From positions 13,489 to 77,488 of the forward strand of contig CAMTXX010000039.1 of NCBI GenBank assembly GCA_947085825.1: a stretch of 64,000 nt of DNA, in the 5' to 3' direction. The notes beneath the pieces are model-generated. The model had not been told where the DNA came from. It saw nothing but the letters and a program-made list of their open reading frames with translations, and did no database searches. Numbering within the stretch: position 1 is the stretch's first letter; every line of letters starts with the position of its first letter. A program made the translations under genes and the position numbers. This DNA comes from JAOUFP01 sp947085825 (GTDB taxonomy: Bacteria; Nitrospirota; Thermodesulfovibrionia; Thermodesulfovibrionales; UBA6898). Shown in pieces: positions 15,297 through 23,058 of this stretch.

Positions 15297-15830
15297 TTAA
15301 ACTCCTGTATTTTGAATTTTTTCTCTATCTTTTTTCAACAGGTTTTTTATTAATATGTCCGAGATAATTCCGTTTACGACTCCTGTGAGAGCTCCGATGA
15401 GTAAAATGAGGGGGCTGATTATGAGCACAGGCTCGAGCCTTTGTATAAATAAAAAATAAGCCAAAGATAATTGCGCTATGTTATGGAAGAGCGCGCCGAT
15501 CAGGCTTATTCCTACAGCGCCGAAGATATTTTTGAATGCCTTTATGGTCAAGCCCATCGCAACCACACTGGCTATGCCGCCCCCTGCGCTGAGAATAAAG
15601 GCCGGGCCGAGGAAAGTGCCGAGGAAAATTGATGCAAGCACAACCCTTATCAAGGTGACCATGAGGGCGGTTCTGAAGCCGTACAGGATAAGGGCGACAA
15701 GCGTTATGATATTTGCGAGGCCGGGCTTAAACCATGGTATCGGTGTTGGAAGAAGGCTTTCAAAACCATGCAAGGCAAGGGCATAAGCTGAAAGAATAGC
15801 GATACGGCGCTTATCCTGTAATTGCATCAA
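15297..15830 (-). CDS. Gx transporter family membrane protein
   Basis: The 177-residue polytopic protein has about five hydrophobic helices. Its motifs match the Gx transporter family, formerly annotated as heptaprenyl diphosphate synthase component I: PTPIPWFKPGLANIITL near residues 28-44 and GFRTALMVTLIRV near 51-63. These proteins resemble substrate-binding membrane subunits of ECF-type carriers; the substrate is unknown. It overlaps the end of the NusG-II gene by 20 bases. The set Gx-NusG II-ApbE suggests a link to envelope flavoprotein maturation or redox; that is inference. Confidence 0.82.
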   Translation of the reverse strand: MMQLQDKRRIAILSAYALALHGFESLLPTPIPWFKPGLANIITLVALILYGFRTALMVTLIRVVLASIFLGTFLGPAFILSAGGGIASVVAMGLTIKAFKNIFGAVGISLIGALFHNIAQLSLAYFLFIQRLEPVLIISPLILLIGALTGVVNGIISDILIKNLLKKDREKIQNTGV

Positions 15831-16197
15831 GGCCTGGTTGTTGATCTTTTTTGCTGCCGCCTACAATAATCACGAGTTTATTTGGAAGGCATACGATTAC
15901 TCCTTTGGATATCCAGCCTTCTTTAGCGCAAAGCTGGTTTGGACAATGCGGCTCTTTTACGCGCACTTTTCCTTCTTTTATTTCTATAAGGGTATCGCCA
16001 TAGGGACCGTCAACAGAGAGTAATCTGTCTGCGTACAAGGGAAGGGTATAGGCCGGTTTCCCGTCCATTTCTATGACAACGTCCGGGTTATGGGACAGGG
16101 CATCTCTTGAAATAAAGATACCGGCTATGGATATGGAGATCAGGAACAAAAACAACAGCCTGTCTGCCACCGTGGTATTTTTAATGGTTTCTTTCAA
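15811..16197 (-). CDS. NusG domain II-containing membrane-anchored protein
   Basis: The 128-residue protein has one N-terminal membrane helix (residues about 13-30) and an extracytoplasmic NusG domain II. The region PHCPNQLCAKEGWISKGVIV near 83-102 and CLPNKLVIIV are typical. Such proteins are commonly found with Gx transporters, Rnf-type or ApbE genes, and their biochemical role is unknown. Two cysteines (CPNQLC) could form a disulfide. It overlaps apbE at its 5' end by 17 bases, so the three genes are co-translated. Confidence 0.85.
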   Translation of the reverse strand: MKETIKNTTVADRLLFLFLISISIAGIFISRDALSHNPDVVIEMDGKPAYTLPLYADRLLSVDGPYGDTLIEIKEGKVRVKEPHCPNQLCAKEGWISKGVIVCLPNKLVIIVGGSKKDQQPGLDAITG

Positions 16198-17194
16198 TGG
16201 TAAGTATCCCCTCTAATCCTGGTGTTGTATGAATAGAGCCTTTGCTGTCGATTATCATAGCATCTAACCCTATTTCTTTCGCAAGTCTCAATCCTTTTTC
16301 AGGCCCAAGTATAAAAAGAGCGGTGGAGAAGGCGTCGGCCATGGCTCCTTGTTCTGCAATTACAGTTACGCTTTGGCAGGTATTTGCCGGATGACCTGTT
16401 TTGGGTGTCAGCAGATGATGAAACCTCTGACCGTTAATTATGAAATATCGTTCATAATCCCCTGAAGATGAGATTGCCGTACCGCTGAGATTTATCCTGG
16501 CGATTATCTCATCGTCATTGTTTTTTTGCCGGGGGTTTTTAATGCCCACAACCCAGGGCTTTTTATCAGGTCGTAAGCCAAAGGATTTTATGTCGCCGGC
16601 TATCGCGACAAGACCGGCGTTTATTCCTTTTTGTTTCAGGGCCTGCACCGCGAGATCAGCAGCGTATCCTTTTGCGATACCTCCCAAATCAAGCAGCATA
16701 TCTTTCTTTTTAAGCAATACTGTGGATTTGTCTCTGTCAATAACAATGTTTTTGTAATTGACGAGAGGAAGTTTTTTCCGGATTTCGGCATCTGTTGGTT
16801 TAATTTTATCAAGAAAATCCCATAGTTTTATCACTGGCCCTATCGTAGGGTCAAAAGCCCCCCCTGATTTTTCAGAGATGTAGACCGCTTTTTCTATGAT
16901 ATCAAGGGTTTCAGGAGATACTTTGACTTCACGTATTCCGGCGTTCCTGTTGATGGCTGATAATTCGCTGCTATCAGAATAAAAATTAATAAGATTCCCG
17001 AATTTCTCGATAACGTCAAAGGCATTGTCTATAGCAGCATCAGCCGCGTCTTTAGAATCTGCCACTACTGTGATAGTAACAAAAGTATCCAGCAGGGCTT
17101 TGCTTTTCTTGTATGAGGATAGCTTATGAGATGAACAGGAACTCAACAGCATACAAAGGAAAAGAAGAAGCAGAAACAGCTTATAATTTTTCAT
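16181..17194 (-). CDS. apbE: FAD:protein FMN transferase ApbE (lipoprotein)
   Basis: ApbE attaches FMN through a phosphoester bond to Ser/Thr of target proteins such as Nqr or Rnf subunits. I start at ATG 17194, which gives 337 residues with a lipoprotein signal (MKNYKLFLLLLFLCMLLSSC); AAGGAG lies 13 bases upstream. A TTG at 17263 would overlap uvrA and add an unrelated hydrophobic stretch. Family features include FDPTIGPVIKLW, DLGGIAKGYAAD, IAGDIKSFG and the late SVTVIAEQGAMADAFSTALF segment. Its flavinylation target is not in the window. Confidence 0.93.
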   Translation of the reverse strand: MKNYKLFLLLLFLCMLLSSCSSHKLSSYKKSKALLDTFVTITVVADSKDAADAAIDNAFDVIEKFGNLINFYSDSSELSAINRNAGIREVKVSPETLDIIEKAVYISEKSGGAFDPTIGPVIKLWDFLDKIKPTDAEIRKKLPLVNYKNIVIDRDKSTVLLKKKDMLLDLGGIAKGYAADLAVQALKQKGINAGLVAIAGDIKSFGLRPDKKPWVVGIKNPRQKNNDDEIIARINLSGTAISSSGDYERYFIINGQRFHHLLTPKTGHPANTCQSVTVIAEQGAMADAFSTALFILGPEKGLRLAKEIGLDAMIIDSKGSIHTTPGLEGILTIERNH

Positions 17195-17253
17195 TAAAAT
17201 AATAAAACTCCTTAAAAGAATTGCTCCTAAGTTTAAAATAAATATGAATAAAT

Positions 17254-19782
17254 TTAAAAGCAAGAGGAGGCGGCATTCATGAATTTGGATTTAAGGAACA
17301 TTCCGGTGTAGGATGCAGGATTATCGGCAATGTCTTCAGGAGTTCCCTGCGCAATCACGTAACCTCCATTTTCGCCTCCTTCGGGCCCCAAATCTACAAG
17401 ATAGTCTGCTGACTTTATAACATCAAGATTATGCTCTATGACGATTACTGTGTTTCCCTGATCTGCGAGCATATTGATAATATCGAGAAGCCTTTGAATA
17501 TCGGAAAAATGAAGGCCTGTAGTCGGTTCATCCAAAATATAGAGTGTATTGCCTGTTGATTTTTTGCCCAGCTCACGCGAAAGCCTGATCCTTTGGGATT
17601 CACCACCTGAAAGTGTCAAGGCTGATTGACCGAGTTGGAGATATCCAAGCCCGATATCTTCGAGCACCACCAGTTTTCTTCGGATATTGGGAATATTCTC
17701 GAAGAAACTTAATGCTTCTGTTACCGTCATATCGAGGACTTCTGAGATATTTTTTCCCTTGAATTTGATTTCAAGGGTTTCATTATTATATTTTTTACCT
17801 TTGCAACTGTCGCAGAGTATGTACACATCCGGCAAAAAATGCATTTCAACTTTAATTAATCCGTTGCCGTGACATGATTCGCATCTCCCCCCCGGCAGAT
17901 TAAAGCTGAACCTGGATGATGAATAACCCCTGATTTTTGCATCCTGGAGGAGTGAGAAAAGCTCCCGGATAGAAGAGAAAAAATCGGTATATGTCGCGGG
18001 ATTTGACCTTGGAGTGCGTCCAATAGGTGACTGATCAATACTGATGACCCTGTCAATTAAATGCAGGCCTGTTATGTCAGTATATTTTTTCTGCTGGAGA
18101 AGCCTGTTTGCAGGTAAACGAGAGAGGCTTTTATGGGCGGCATCATAGAGCAAGTCAAAAATCAATGTGCTTTTCCCTGAACCGGAAACACCGGTAACAC
18201 AGGTAAACAGCTTAAGAGGTATTTTTACGTCAATATTCTTCAGATTGTGTTCAGAGGCGCCTTTTATTGTAATAAAATCCCTGGCCTTTCTTCTTTTTGC
18301 AGGGGTTGCGATAGATAGGGCGCCTTTTAGGTATTGACCGGTGAGGGATTTATCATTCTGCTTTATCTCCTCAGCAGTCCCCTCTGCAACAACCCATCCG
18401 CCTTTTGTCCCGGCGCCCGGTCCCATGTCAACAATATGATCTGCCCAATTGATTGTTTCTTCATCATGTTCAACAATGATAATTGTATTGCCGGCATTCT
18501 TTATATCAGAAAGGCTTTTTAGAAGCTTGTCGCAGTCTTTTGGGTGGAGGCCGATGCTGGGTTCATCCAAAACATATAAGACGCCTGTTAGAGAAGAACC
18601 CATCTGTGTAGCAAGCCTCACCCTTTGGGATTCACCTCCTGAGAGCGTCAGGGACGGTCTGTCCAGGGTCAGATATCCCAACCCGACATGAATTAAAAAA
18701 GAGAGTCGGTCTTTAATTTCTTTTAGTATTCTCGATGCGATGATAGCCTCCCTCTCTGTCAACATGATATTTCCCAGAAACAAGGTGGCGTCATTTATAG
18801 ACATCCGGCAGAAATCTCCTATATTGATACCTTGAAAAAAAACACTTAAAGCCTCTTTCCTTAACCTTAGGCCGTCACATGCTCTGCAGCGCTGCTGTTG
18901 GTATATTGCTGTTGAGTCTTCCTGAATCCCTTTGAACCCAAGTCCATTACATTCAGGACAGGCCCCGCTCGCACTGTTAAAGGAGAAGAATCTCGGATTG
19001 ATGTCAGGATAGCTTATTCCGCATTTAAGACAGGCAGCGGTAGTCGAAAAAATAATATCCTTGTTCTTGTCGACAATGTTGACGACAAGGGTATCAGCGT
19101 ATTTGAATGAAGTCTCTATCGCCTCTGTGGCCTGTCTTTCGATCCCATTTTTTATTATCAGCCTGTCTATGACTATCTCTATGGTATGTCGTTTCTTTTT
19201 CTCCAGTATTATATCTTGTGTCAGGTCCATCATTTCATTGTCTATCCTGGCTCTGACAAATCCCTCGCTGCGCATTTCCTGAAGTTCTTTATGGTAGGTC
19301 CCTTTTCGGTCCCTTACTATCGGCGAAAGGATCTGTATTTTTGTATTTGCAGGCAAGGAGAGCACCTCTTTAAGGATATTATTCGATTCCTGAGGCGAGA
19401 TTTCGGATCCGCAGTTATAACAGGACGGTTTTCCGAGGCGTGTATAAAGAACACGAAGATAATCGTAAACTTCTGTTATCGTTCCCAATGTAGAGCGGGG
19501 ACTTCTGCTGACTGTTTTCTGGTCAATTGCGATAGAAGGGGAAAGTCCTTCTATAAAATCAATATCAGGCTTCTGCATCTGCTCCAGAAATTGTCTCGAA
19601 TATGCAGACAGGCTTTCAACATAACGTCTTTGGCCTTCGGCATAAATTGTATCTATTGCAAGAGATGATTTGCCGGAGCCCGAGGGGCCGGTTATCACCG
19701 TGATCGCGTCTCTTGGAATAGCGAGATCAATATTCTTAAGGTTATGCTCCCGGGCGCCCTTGATCAGGATAAATTTCTGCAT
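17254..19782 (-). CDS. uvrA: Excinuclease ABC subunit A, shortened form
   Basis: UvrA recognises DNA damage and loads UvrB. The 842-residue protein has two ABC ATPases: Walker A at 32-39 and 531-538, and LSGGESQR signatures in each half. The UvrB-binding region (about 125-240) is present. Zinc-type CxxC pairs occur at 121/124, 251/254, 275/278 and 299/302. Compared with E. coli UvrA (940 residues), about 100 residues are missing between GLGFKGI (281-287) and RCRACDG (298-304). The frame is clean, so it is probably a natural short variant. Confidence 0.93.
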   Translation of the reverse strand: MQKFILIKGAREHNLKNIDLAIPRDAITVITGPSGSGKSSLAIDTIYAEGQRRYVESLSAYSRQFLEQMQKPDIDFIEGLSPSIAIDQKTVSRSPRSTLGTITEVYDYLRVLYTRLGKPSCYNCGSEISPQESNNILKEVLSLPANTKIQILSPIVRDRKGTYHKELQEMRSEGFVRARIDNEMMDLTQDIILEKKKRHTIEIVIDRLIIKNGIERQATEAIETSFKYADTLVVNIVDKNKDIIFSTTAACLKCGISYPDINPRFFSFNSASGACPECNGLGFKGIQEDSTAIYQQQRCRACDGLRLRKEALSVFFQGINIGDFCRMSINDATLFLGNIMLTEREAIIASRILKEIKDRLSFLIHVGLGYLTLDRPSLTLSGGESQRVRLATQMGSSLTGVLYVLDEPSIGLHPKDCDKLLKSLSDIKNAGNTIIIVEHDEETINWADHIVDMGPGAGTKGGWVVAEGTAEEIKQNDKSLTGQYLKGALSIATPAKRRKARDFITIKGASEHNLKNIDVKIPLKLFTCVTGVSGSGKSTLIFDLLYDAAHKSLSRLPANRLLQQKKYTDITGLHLIDRVISIDQSPIGRTPRSNPATYTDFFSSIRELFSLLQDAKIRGYSSSRFSFNLPGGRCESCHGNGLIKVEMHFLPDVYILCDSCKGKKYNNETLEIKFKGKNISEVLDMTVTEALSFFENIPNIRRKLVVLEDIGLGYLQLGQSALTLSGGESQRIRLSRELGKKSTGNTLYILDEPTTGLHFSDIQRLLDIINMLADQGNTVIVIEHNLDVIKSADYLVDLGPEGGENGGYVIAQGTPEDIADNPASYTGMFLKSKFMNAASSCF

Positions 19783-20119
19783 GGCTTATTTTTTATAATA
19801 ACTTAATGGATACTGATAAGTTAACTGAGGGGCTGCAAAAAGGAGACATTTTACTTCTGAGCAAACCACCCCTGCCCCTCCTTAACCAAGGAGGGGAGTT
19901 GTTGATACCGAAAGCTCCCCGCCTAATTTAGGAGGGGGGGCCGAAGGCCGGGGTGGTAAGCGGTATTAAACAAACCCCTGAATTTGTGATTTACCCGCTT
20001 GAAATGAGAAGTAACCTATTATTTTAACTTTTAAGGCAGGTGTTGTAAGATATGTATACTATTTGGCATCTGTTTTTGCGTATATGAGTCAGGCCTAAAA
20101 ACAGAAAAGGAAAGGAAGT
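19783..20119. other. Gene-free spacer between uvrA and ubiA
   Basis: No gene is seen in these 337 bases between the divergent uvrA and ubiA. The first part holds the C/G-rich repeat listed at 19865-19957; the rest is ordinary AT-rich DNA. AGGAAAGGAAG just before 20120 is a good ribosome site for ubiA. Confidence 0.5.
19865..19957. repeat. CCACCCC-type palindromic repeat
   Basis: ACCACCCCTGCCCCTCCTTA at the left end is matched in inverse by TAGGAGGGGGGGCCGAAGGC and GGGGTGGT at the right end. The two halves enclose another pair (GGAGGGGAG/GCTCCCC). Such elements are dispersed extragenic repeats in many environmental genomes. No open frame is present. Confidence 0.6.
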
Positions 20120-20980
20120 ATGCACGCGGCCACAGATAAGATAACGGTTTATTTACGGATGATTAAGTTCTCCCATTCGATATTTGCCCTTCCGTTTGCT
20201 TTTACATCAGCCTTGTTGGCTGCCTCGGGAATCCCGGAAGCAAGGCAGATTATATGGATAGTGATTGCGATGGTGGGCGCACGGTCAGGCGCTATGGGAC
20301 TGAACAGGATTGTAGACAGGAAAATCGACAGTTTAAATCCTCGTACTGAAGGGCGTGAAATCCCGCAGGGCGCCATCAGTGTTTTTGAAGCAGCTTTCTT
20401 GGTCATTGTTTCTTTTGGTTTTTTTGTGCTTGCCGCATATATGCTTAATCCCTTATGTCTGAAGCTGTCTCCGGTAGCGATCGCTGTGCTTATTACCTAT
20501 TCCTATACAAAACGATTCACATGGATGTCTCATTTTGTCCTCGGCCTCTCAATATCTGCTGCGCCTCTCGGTGCATGGATTGCGGTAAAAGGATCTTTTG
20601 ATATTGAGATTATTCCTTTGGTCATCGCTGTAATTTTCTGGCTGGCCGGATTCGACGTGTTATACGCATTGCAGGATATTGACTTTGACAGAAAACACGG
20701 ACTTTATTCGATACCAAAAAGATTTGGTATCAGGAAATCTATTTATATATCCAGGATATTCCATTTGCTGGCGTTTTTCCTGCTTGTAGTAAACGGCATA
20801 ATTTTTATGCTGGGTGGATTTTATTGGACCGGGCTGTTTCTGGTAGCAGGGCTTTTTCTTTATGAACATTCACTGATTCAGGAGGATGATCTCAGTAAGC
20901 TCAACATCGCTTTTTTTAACATGAACGGTTATATCAGCGTGACTGTATTGCTCTTTACCCTGATGGATTATCTGGTATGA
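20120..20980 (+). CDS. ubiA: UbiA-family prenyltransferase
   Basis: UbiA-type membrane enzymes prenylate an aromatic ring in quinone synthesis. The 286-residue protein has about nine hydrophobic helices and both Asp-rich motifs: NRIVDRKIDSLNPRT (62-76) and YALQDIDFDRKHGLYSIP (182-199). It is closest to the 4-hydroxybenzoate polyprenyltransferase group, which includes the futalosine-pathway MqnP of menaquinone synthesis. The ubiX gene overlaps its stop by four bases, supporting a joint role in quinone assembly. No other quinone genes are in the window. Confidence 0.93.
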   Translation: MHAATDKITVYLRMIKFSHSIFALPFAFTSALLAASGIPEARQIIWIVIAMVGARSGAMGLNRIVDRKIDSLNPRTEGREIPQGAISVFEAAFLVIVSFGFFVLAAYMLNPLCLKLSPVAIAVLITYSYTKRFTWMSHFVLGLSISAAPLGAWIAVKGSFDIEIIPLVIAVIFWLAGFDVLYALQDIDFDRKHGLYSIPKRFGIRKSIYISRIFHLLAFFLLVVNGIIFMLGGFYWTGLFLVAGLFLYEHSLIQEDDLSKLNIAFFNMNGYISVTVLLFTLMDYLV

Positions 20981-21567
20981 AAAAATACGTTTTTGCCCTG
21001 ACCGGCGCTACTGGTTCTATTGTCGGCATAAGAGTTTTGCGGGAGGTCGTTAAGATATCAGAAGTCCATCTGGTCATATCTTCACAATCATTCCCTATTA
21101 TCCGGCAGGAAACCGGGCTTGACTGGTACGGTGATACGGCAGAAGATGTGCAGGGCAAGGTCAGAGAGTCCTTAACCTCAGATAACATTCATTATTATCA
21201 TGAAATGGACCTTGCTGCTCCGGTTTCAAGCGGGTCTTTTAAGACAGATGGAATGTTTATCGTCCCTTGTTCGATGAAGACCCTCTCAGGAATTGCAAAC
21301 GGCTATACGGAAAACCTAATACAAAGAACTGCTGATGTAACTATAAAAGAGGGTAGAAACCTCGTAATTTCGCCGCGGGAGATGCCTTTTAGCGCCATTC
21401 ATCTCGAAAACATGCTGAAACTGGCAAGACTGGGGGTCAAAATAGCGCCCCCTGTTATGGGGTTTTATCACGAACCACGGACTATAGAGGATATGATAGA
21501 TTTTGCCGCCGGAAAAATGCTTGACCTGATGGGAATAGAGCATAATATCTTCAAAAGGTGGGGCTGA
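20977..21567 (+). CDS. ubiX: Flavin prenyltransferase UbiX
   Basis: UbiX makes prenylated FMN, the cofactor of UbiD-type decarboxylases. The 196-residue protein begins with the FMN-binding loop GATGSIVGIRVL (residues 9-20) and contains IVPCSMKTLSGIANGYTENL in the middle, followed by REMPFSAIHLENMLKLARLG. It overlaps ubiA (ATGA), so the pair supplies prenylation and the cofactor for decarboxylation in quinone synthesis. A UbiD is not in the window. Confidence 0.95.
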   Translation: MKKYVFALTGATGSIVGIRVLREVVKISEVHLVISSQSFPIIRQETGLDWYGDTAEDVQGKVRESLTSDNIHYYHEMDLAAPVSSGSFKTDGMFIVPCSMKTLSGIANGYTENLIQRTADVTIKEGRNLVISPREMPFSAIHLENMLKLARLGVKIAPPVMGFYHEPRTIEDMIDFAAGKMLDLMGIEHNIFKRWG

Positions 21568-21694
21568 TGTCATTTTGTTATAGTTATCAACATCCCAAGG
21601 CTATCACATATTTCACTCATCAATTTATTGACTTAACAGCATATTGATAGATAAAATAAGGCAATTATATTTGAACTCGGTTTGGAGGTAACAA

Positions 21695-21901
21695 ATGCCT
21701 ATTTATGAATATATCTGCATGACGTGTATTGAAAAATTCTCATTGCTTCAGACTGTCAATGCTTCTGAGCATGAAACAAAGTGTCCAAAGTGTGCAACAA
21801 ATAAGGTAAAGAAAGTGTTATCTTCATTCTGTTGCTCTTCGGCATCAGGCGGGGATATGACTTCATCCATGCCTTCCCGTGGATTTTCAGGAGGTGGTTG
21901 A
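21695..21901 (+). CDS. FmdB-family zinc-ribbon protein
   Basis: The 68-residue protein starts MPIYEYICMTCIEKF, the FmdB signature, with zinc cysteines in CMTC and CPKC. A Ser/Gly-rich tail ends in SGGG. The founder was described as a regulator of formamidase genes, but most members are uncharacterised. A TTTGGAGGT site precedes the ATG. It stands between ubiX and a response-regulator gene with spacers over 100 bases. Confidence 0.88.
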   Translation: MPIYEYICMTCIEKFSLLQTVNASEHETKCPKCATNKVKKVLSSFCCSSASGGDMTSSMPSRGFSGGG

Positions 21902-22011
21902 GGCGTTTCGTCATGTTGAACATTTTGTTCAGCAAAGCTGATACATAAAAAGTCTTGATTTTTTCAGTACTTAGCAATAAAATAATGCAAATTGGTTTAA
22001 AGAGGTGAAGG

Positions 22012-22998
22012 ATGGCCCATAAGCTGTTACTCGCAGATGATAGTATTACCATACAGAAGGTAGTAGAACTTGTCCTTGCTGAAGAGGATTTTCAGATAAA
22101 GTCTGTGAGCAACGGCGAAGACGCCCTTAATCTTCTCAATACCTTTAAGCCGGACATTGTCCTTGCCGACATAGAAATGCCCAGGATTAACGGGTATAAT
22201 TTGTGTGAAAAAATAAAGAATAATCCTTCGACTTCTCACGTGCCGGTTATTCTCCTTGCCGGAGCGTTTGAACCAATAGACGAAGAACTTGCCCGACAGG
22301 TGGGCGCTGATGACGTTGTTATCAAACCGTTTGAATCGCAAGAGCTGATAAGCAAGCTGAATGCTGCACTGACTATGGTTTCTGCTGAAACTGAGCAGGA
22401 CATGTTCGGAGGAGGGGAAGAAGAGGTGCTGGAAGCAGTTGAGGAAGCTGAGGCTTTTGCAGAAACTGAAGAAGCCGGAGTTGGAGCAGAAGGGCTTGAA
22501 GAAGACCTCTGGTCTATGGAAGAAGTTCCCGAGACTGTTGAAGAGTTGGCTGAAGATCAGGGGATAGAAGAGGCTTTTGAAATAATGGAAGAAGCCCCCT
22601 TGGCTGCGCCGGAATTTAAGCCGGAGTTTGTTATGGAAGAAAAAGCTGCACGGCCAATAGCAAGAGGCACTGTTATAGCTGAACCCGAGATGCCTACGAA
22701 AGAAGAATTTCTAAGGCAATTCGAAAAAATTATCGACAAAAAAGTCACTGCGAGCCTGTCCACGCTTGATATAAAAGAAGCATTGCTTGCCTCTCTCATG
22801 CCTTCCATGAAGGATGCGGTAGAAAAGGTATTATGGGAAGTGGCGCCTGAGCTTGCGGAGAAAGTATTGAAGGAAATTCTCAAGAGCTCTGTTTCATCTC
22901 TGACTACAGAAGTAGAAAAGGTCATATGGGAAACGGTTCCTGATCTGGCTCATACAATGATCTCCAGAGAAATTGAAAAGATAAAATCCGATTTCTAA
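22012..22998 (+). CDS. Response regulator with long acidic linker
   Basis: Residues 1-120 are a receiver domain: Asp9/Asp10 for Mg, phosphoacceptor Asp53 (VLADIEMP) and Lys105. The usual Ser/Thr after beta-4 is replaced (LLAGAF). Residues about 125-205 are a very acidic Glu/Ala-rich linker. The C-terminal 110 residues contain an internal repeat, EKVLWEVAPELAEKVLKEIL and EKVIWETVPDLAHTMISREI, of helical type. There is no DNA-binding or enzymatic output domain, and no kinase is adjacent. A role in polar localisation or motility control is possible but not shown. Confidence 0.85.
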   Translation: MAHKLLLADDSITIQKVVELVLAEEDFQIKSVSNGEDALNLLNTFKPDIVLADIEMPRINGYNLCEKIKNNPSTSHVPVILLAGAFEPIDEELARQVGADDVVIKPFESQELISKLNAALTMVSAETEQDMFGGGEEEVLEAVEEAEAFAETEEAGVGAEGLEEDLWSMEEVPETVEELAEDQGIEEAFEIMEEAPLAAPEFKPEFVMEEKAARPIARGTVIAEPEMPTKEEFLRQFEKIIDKKVTASLSTLDIKEALLASLMPSMKDAVEKVLWEVAPELAEKVLKEILKSSVSSLTTEVEKVIWETVPDLAHTMISREIEKIKSDF

Positions 22999-23018
22999 AT
23001 ATATTTTTAAAAAAATGC

Positions 23019-23048
23019 GACGGGGAACGGTATTGCTAATTCCCCGTC
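23019..23048 (+). terminator. Hairpin directly upstream of valS
   Basis: A 9-base perfect stem (GACGGGGAA 23019-23027, TTCCCCGTC 23040-23048) with a 12-base loop is followed by TTTCTTTGTT and then the valS ATG. It can be the terminator of the response-regulator gene, placed 20 bases after its stop, or an attenuator for valS. No separate ribosome site is seen between the hairpin and the ATG. Confidence 0.6.
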
Positions 23049-23058
23049 TTTCTTTGTT

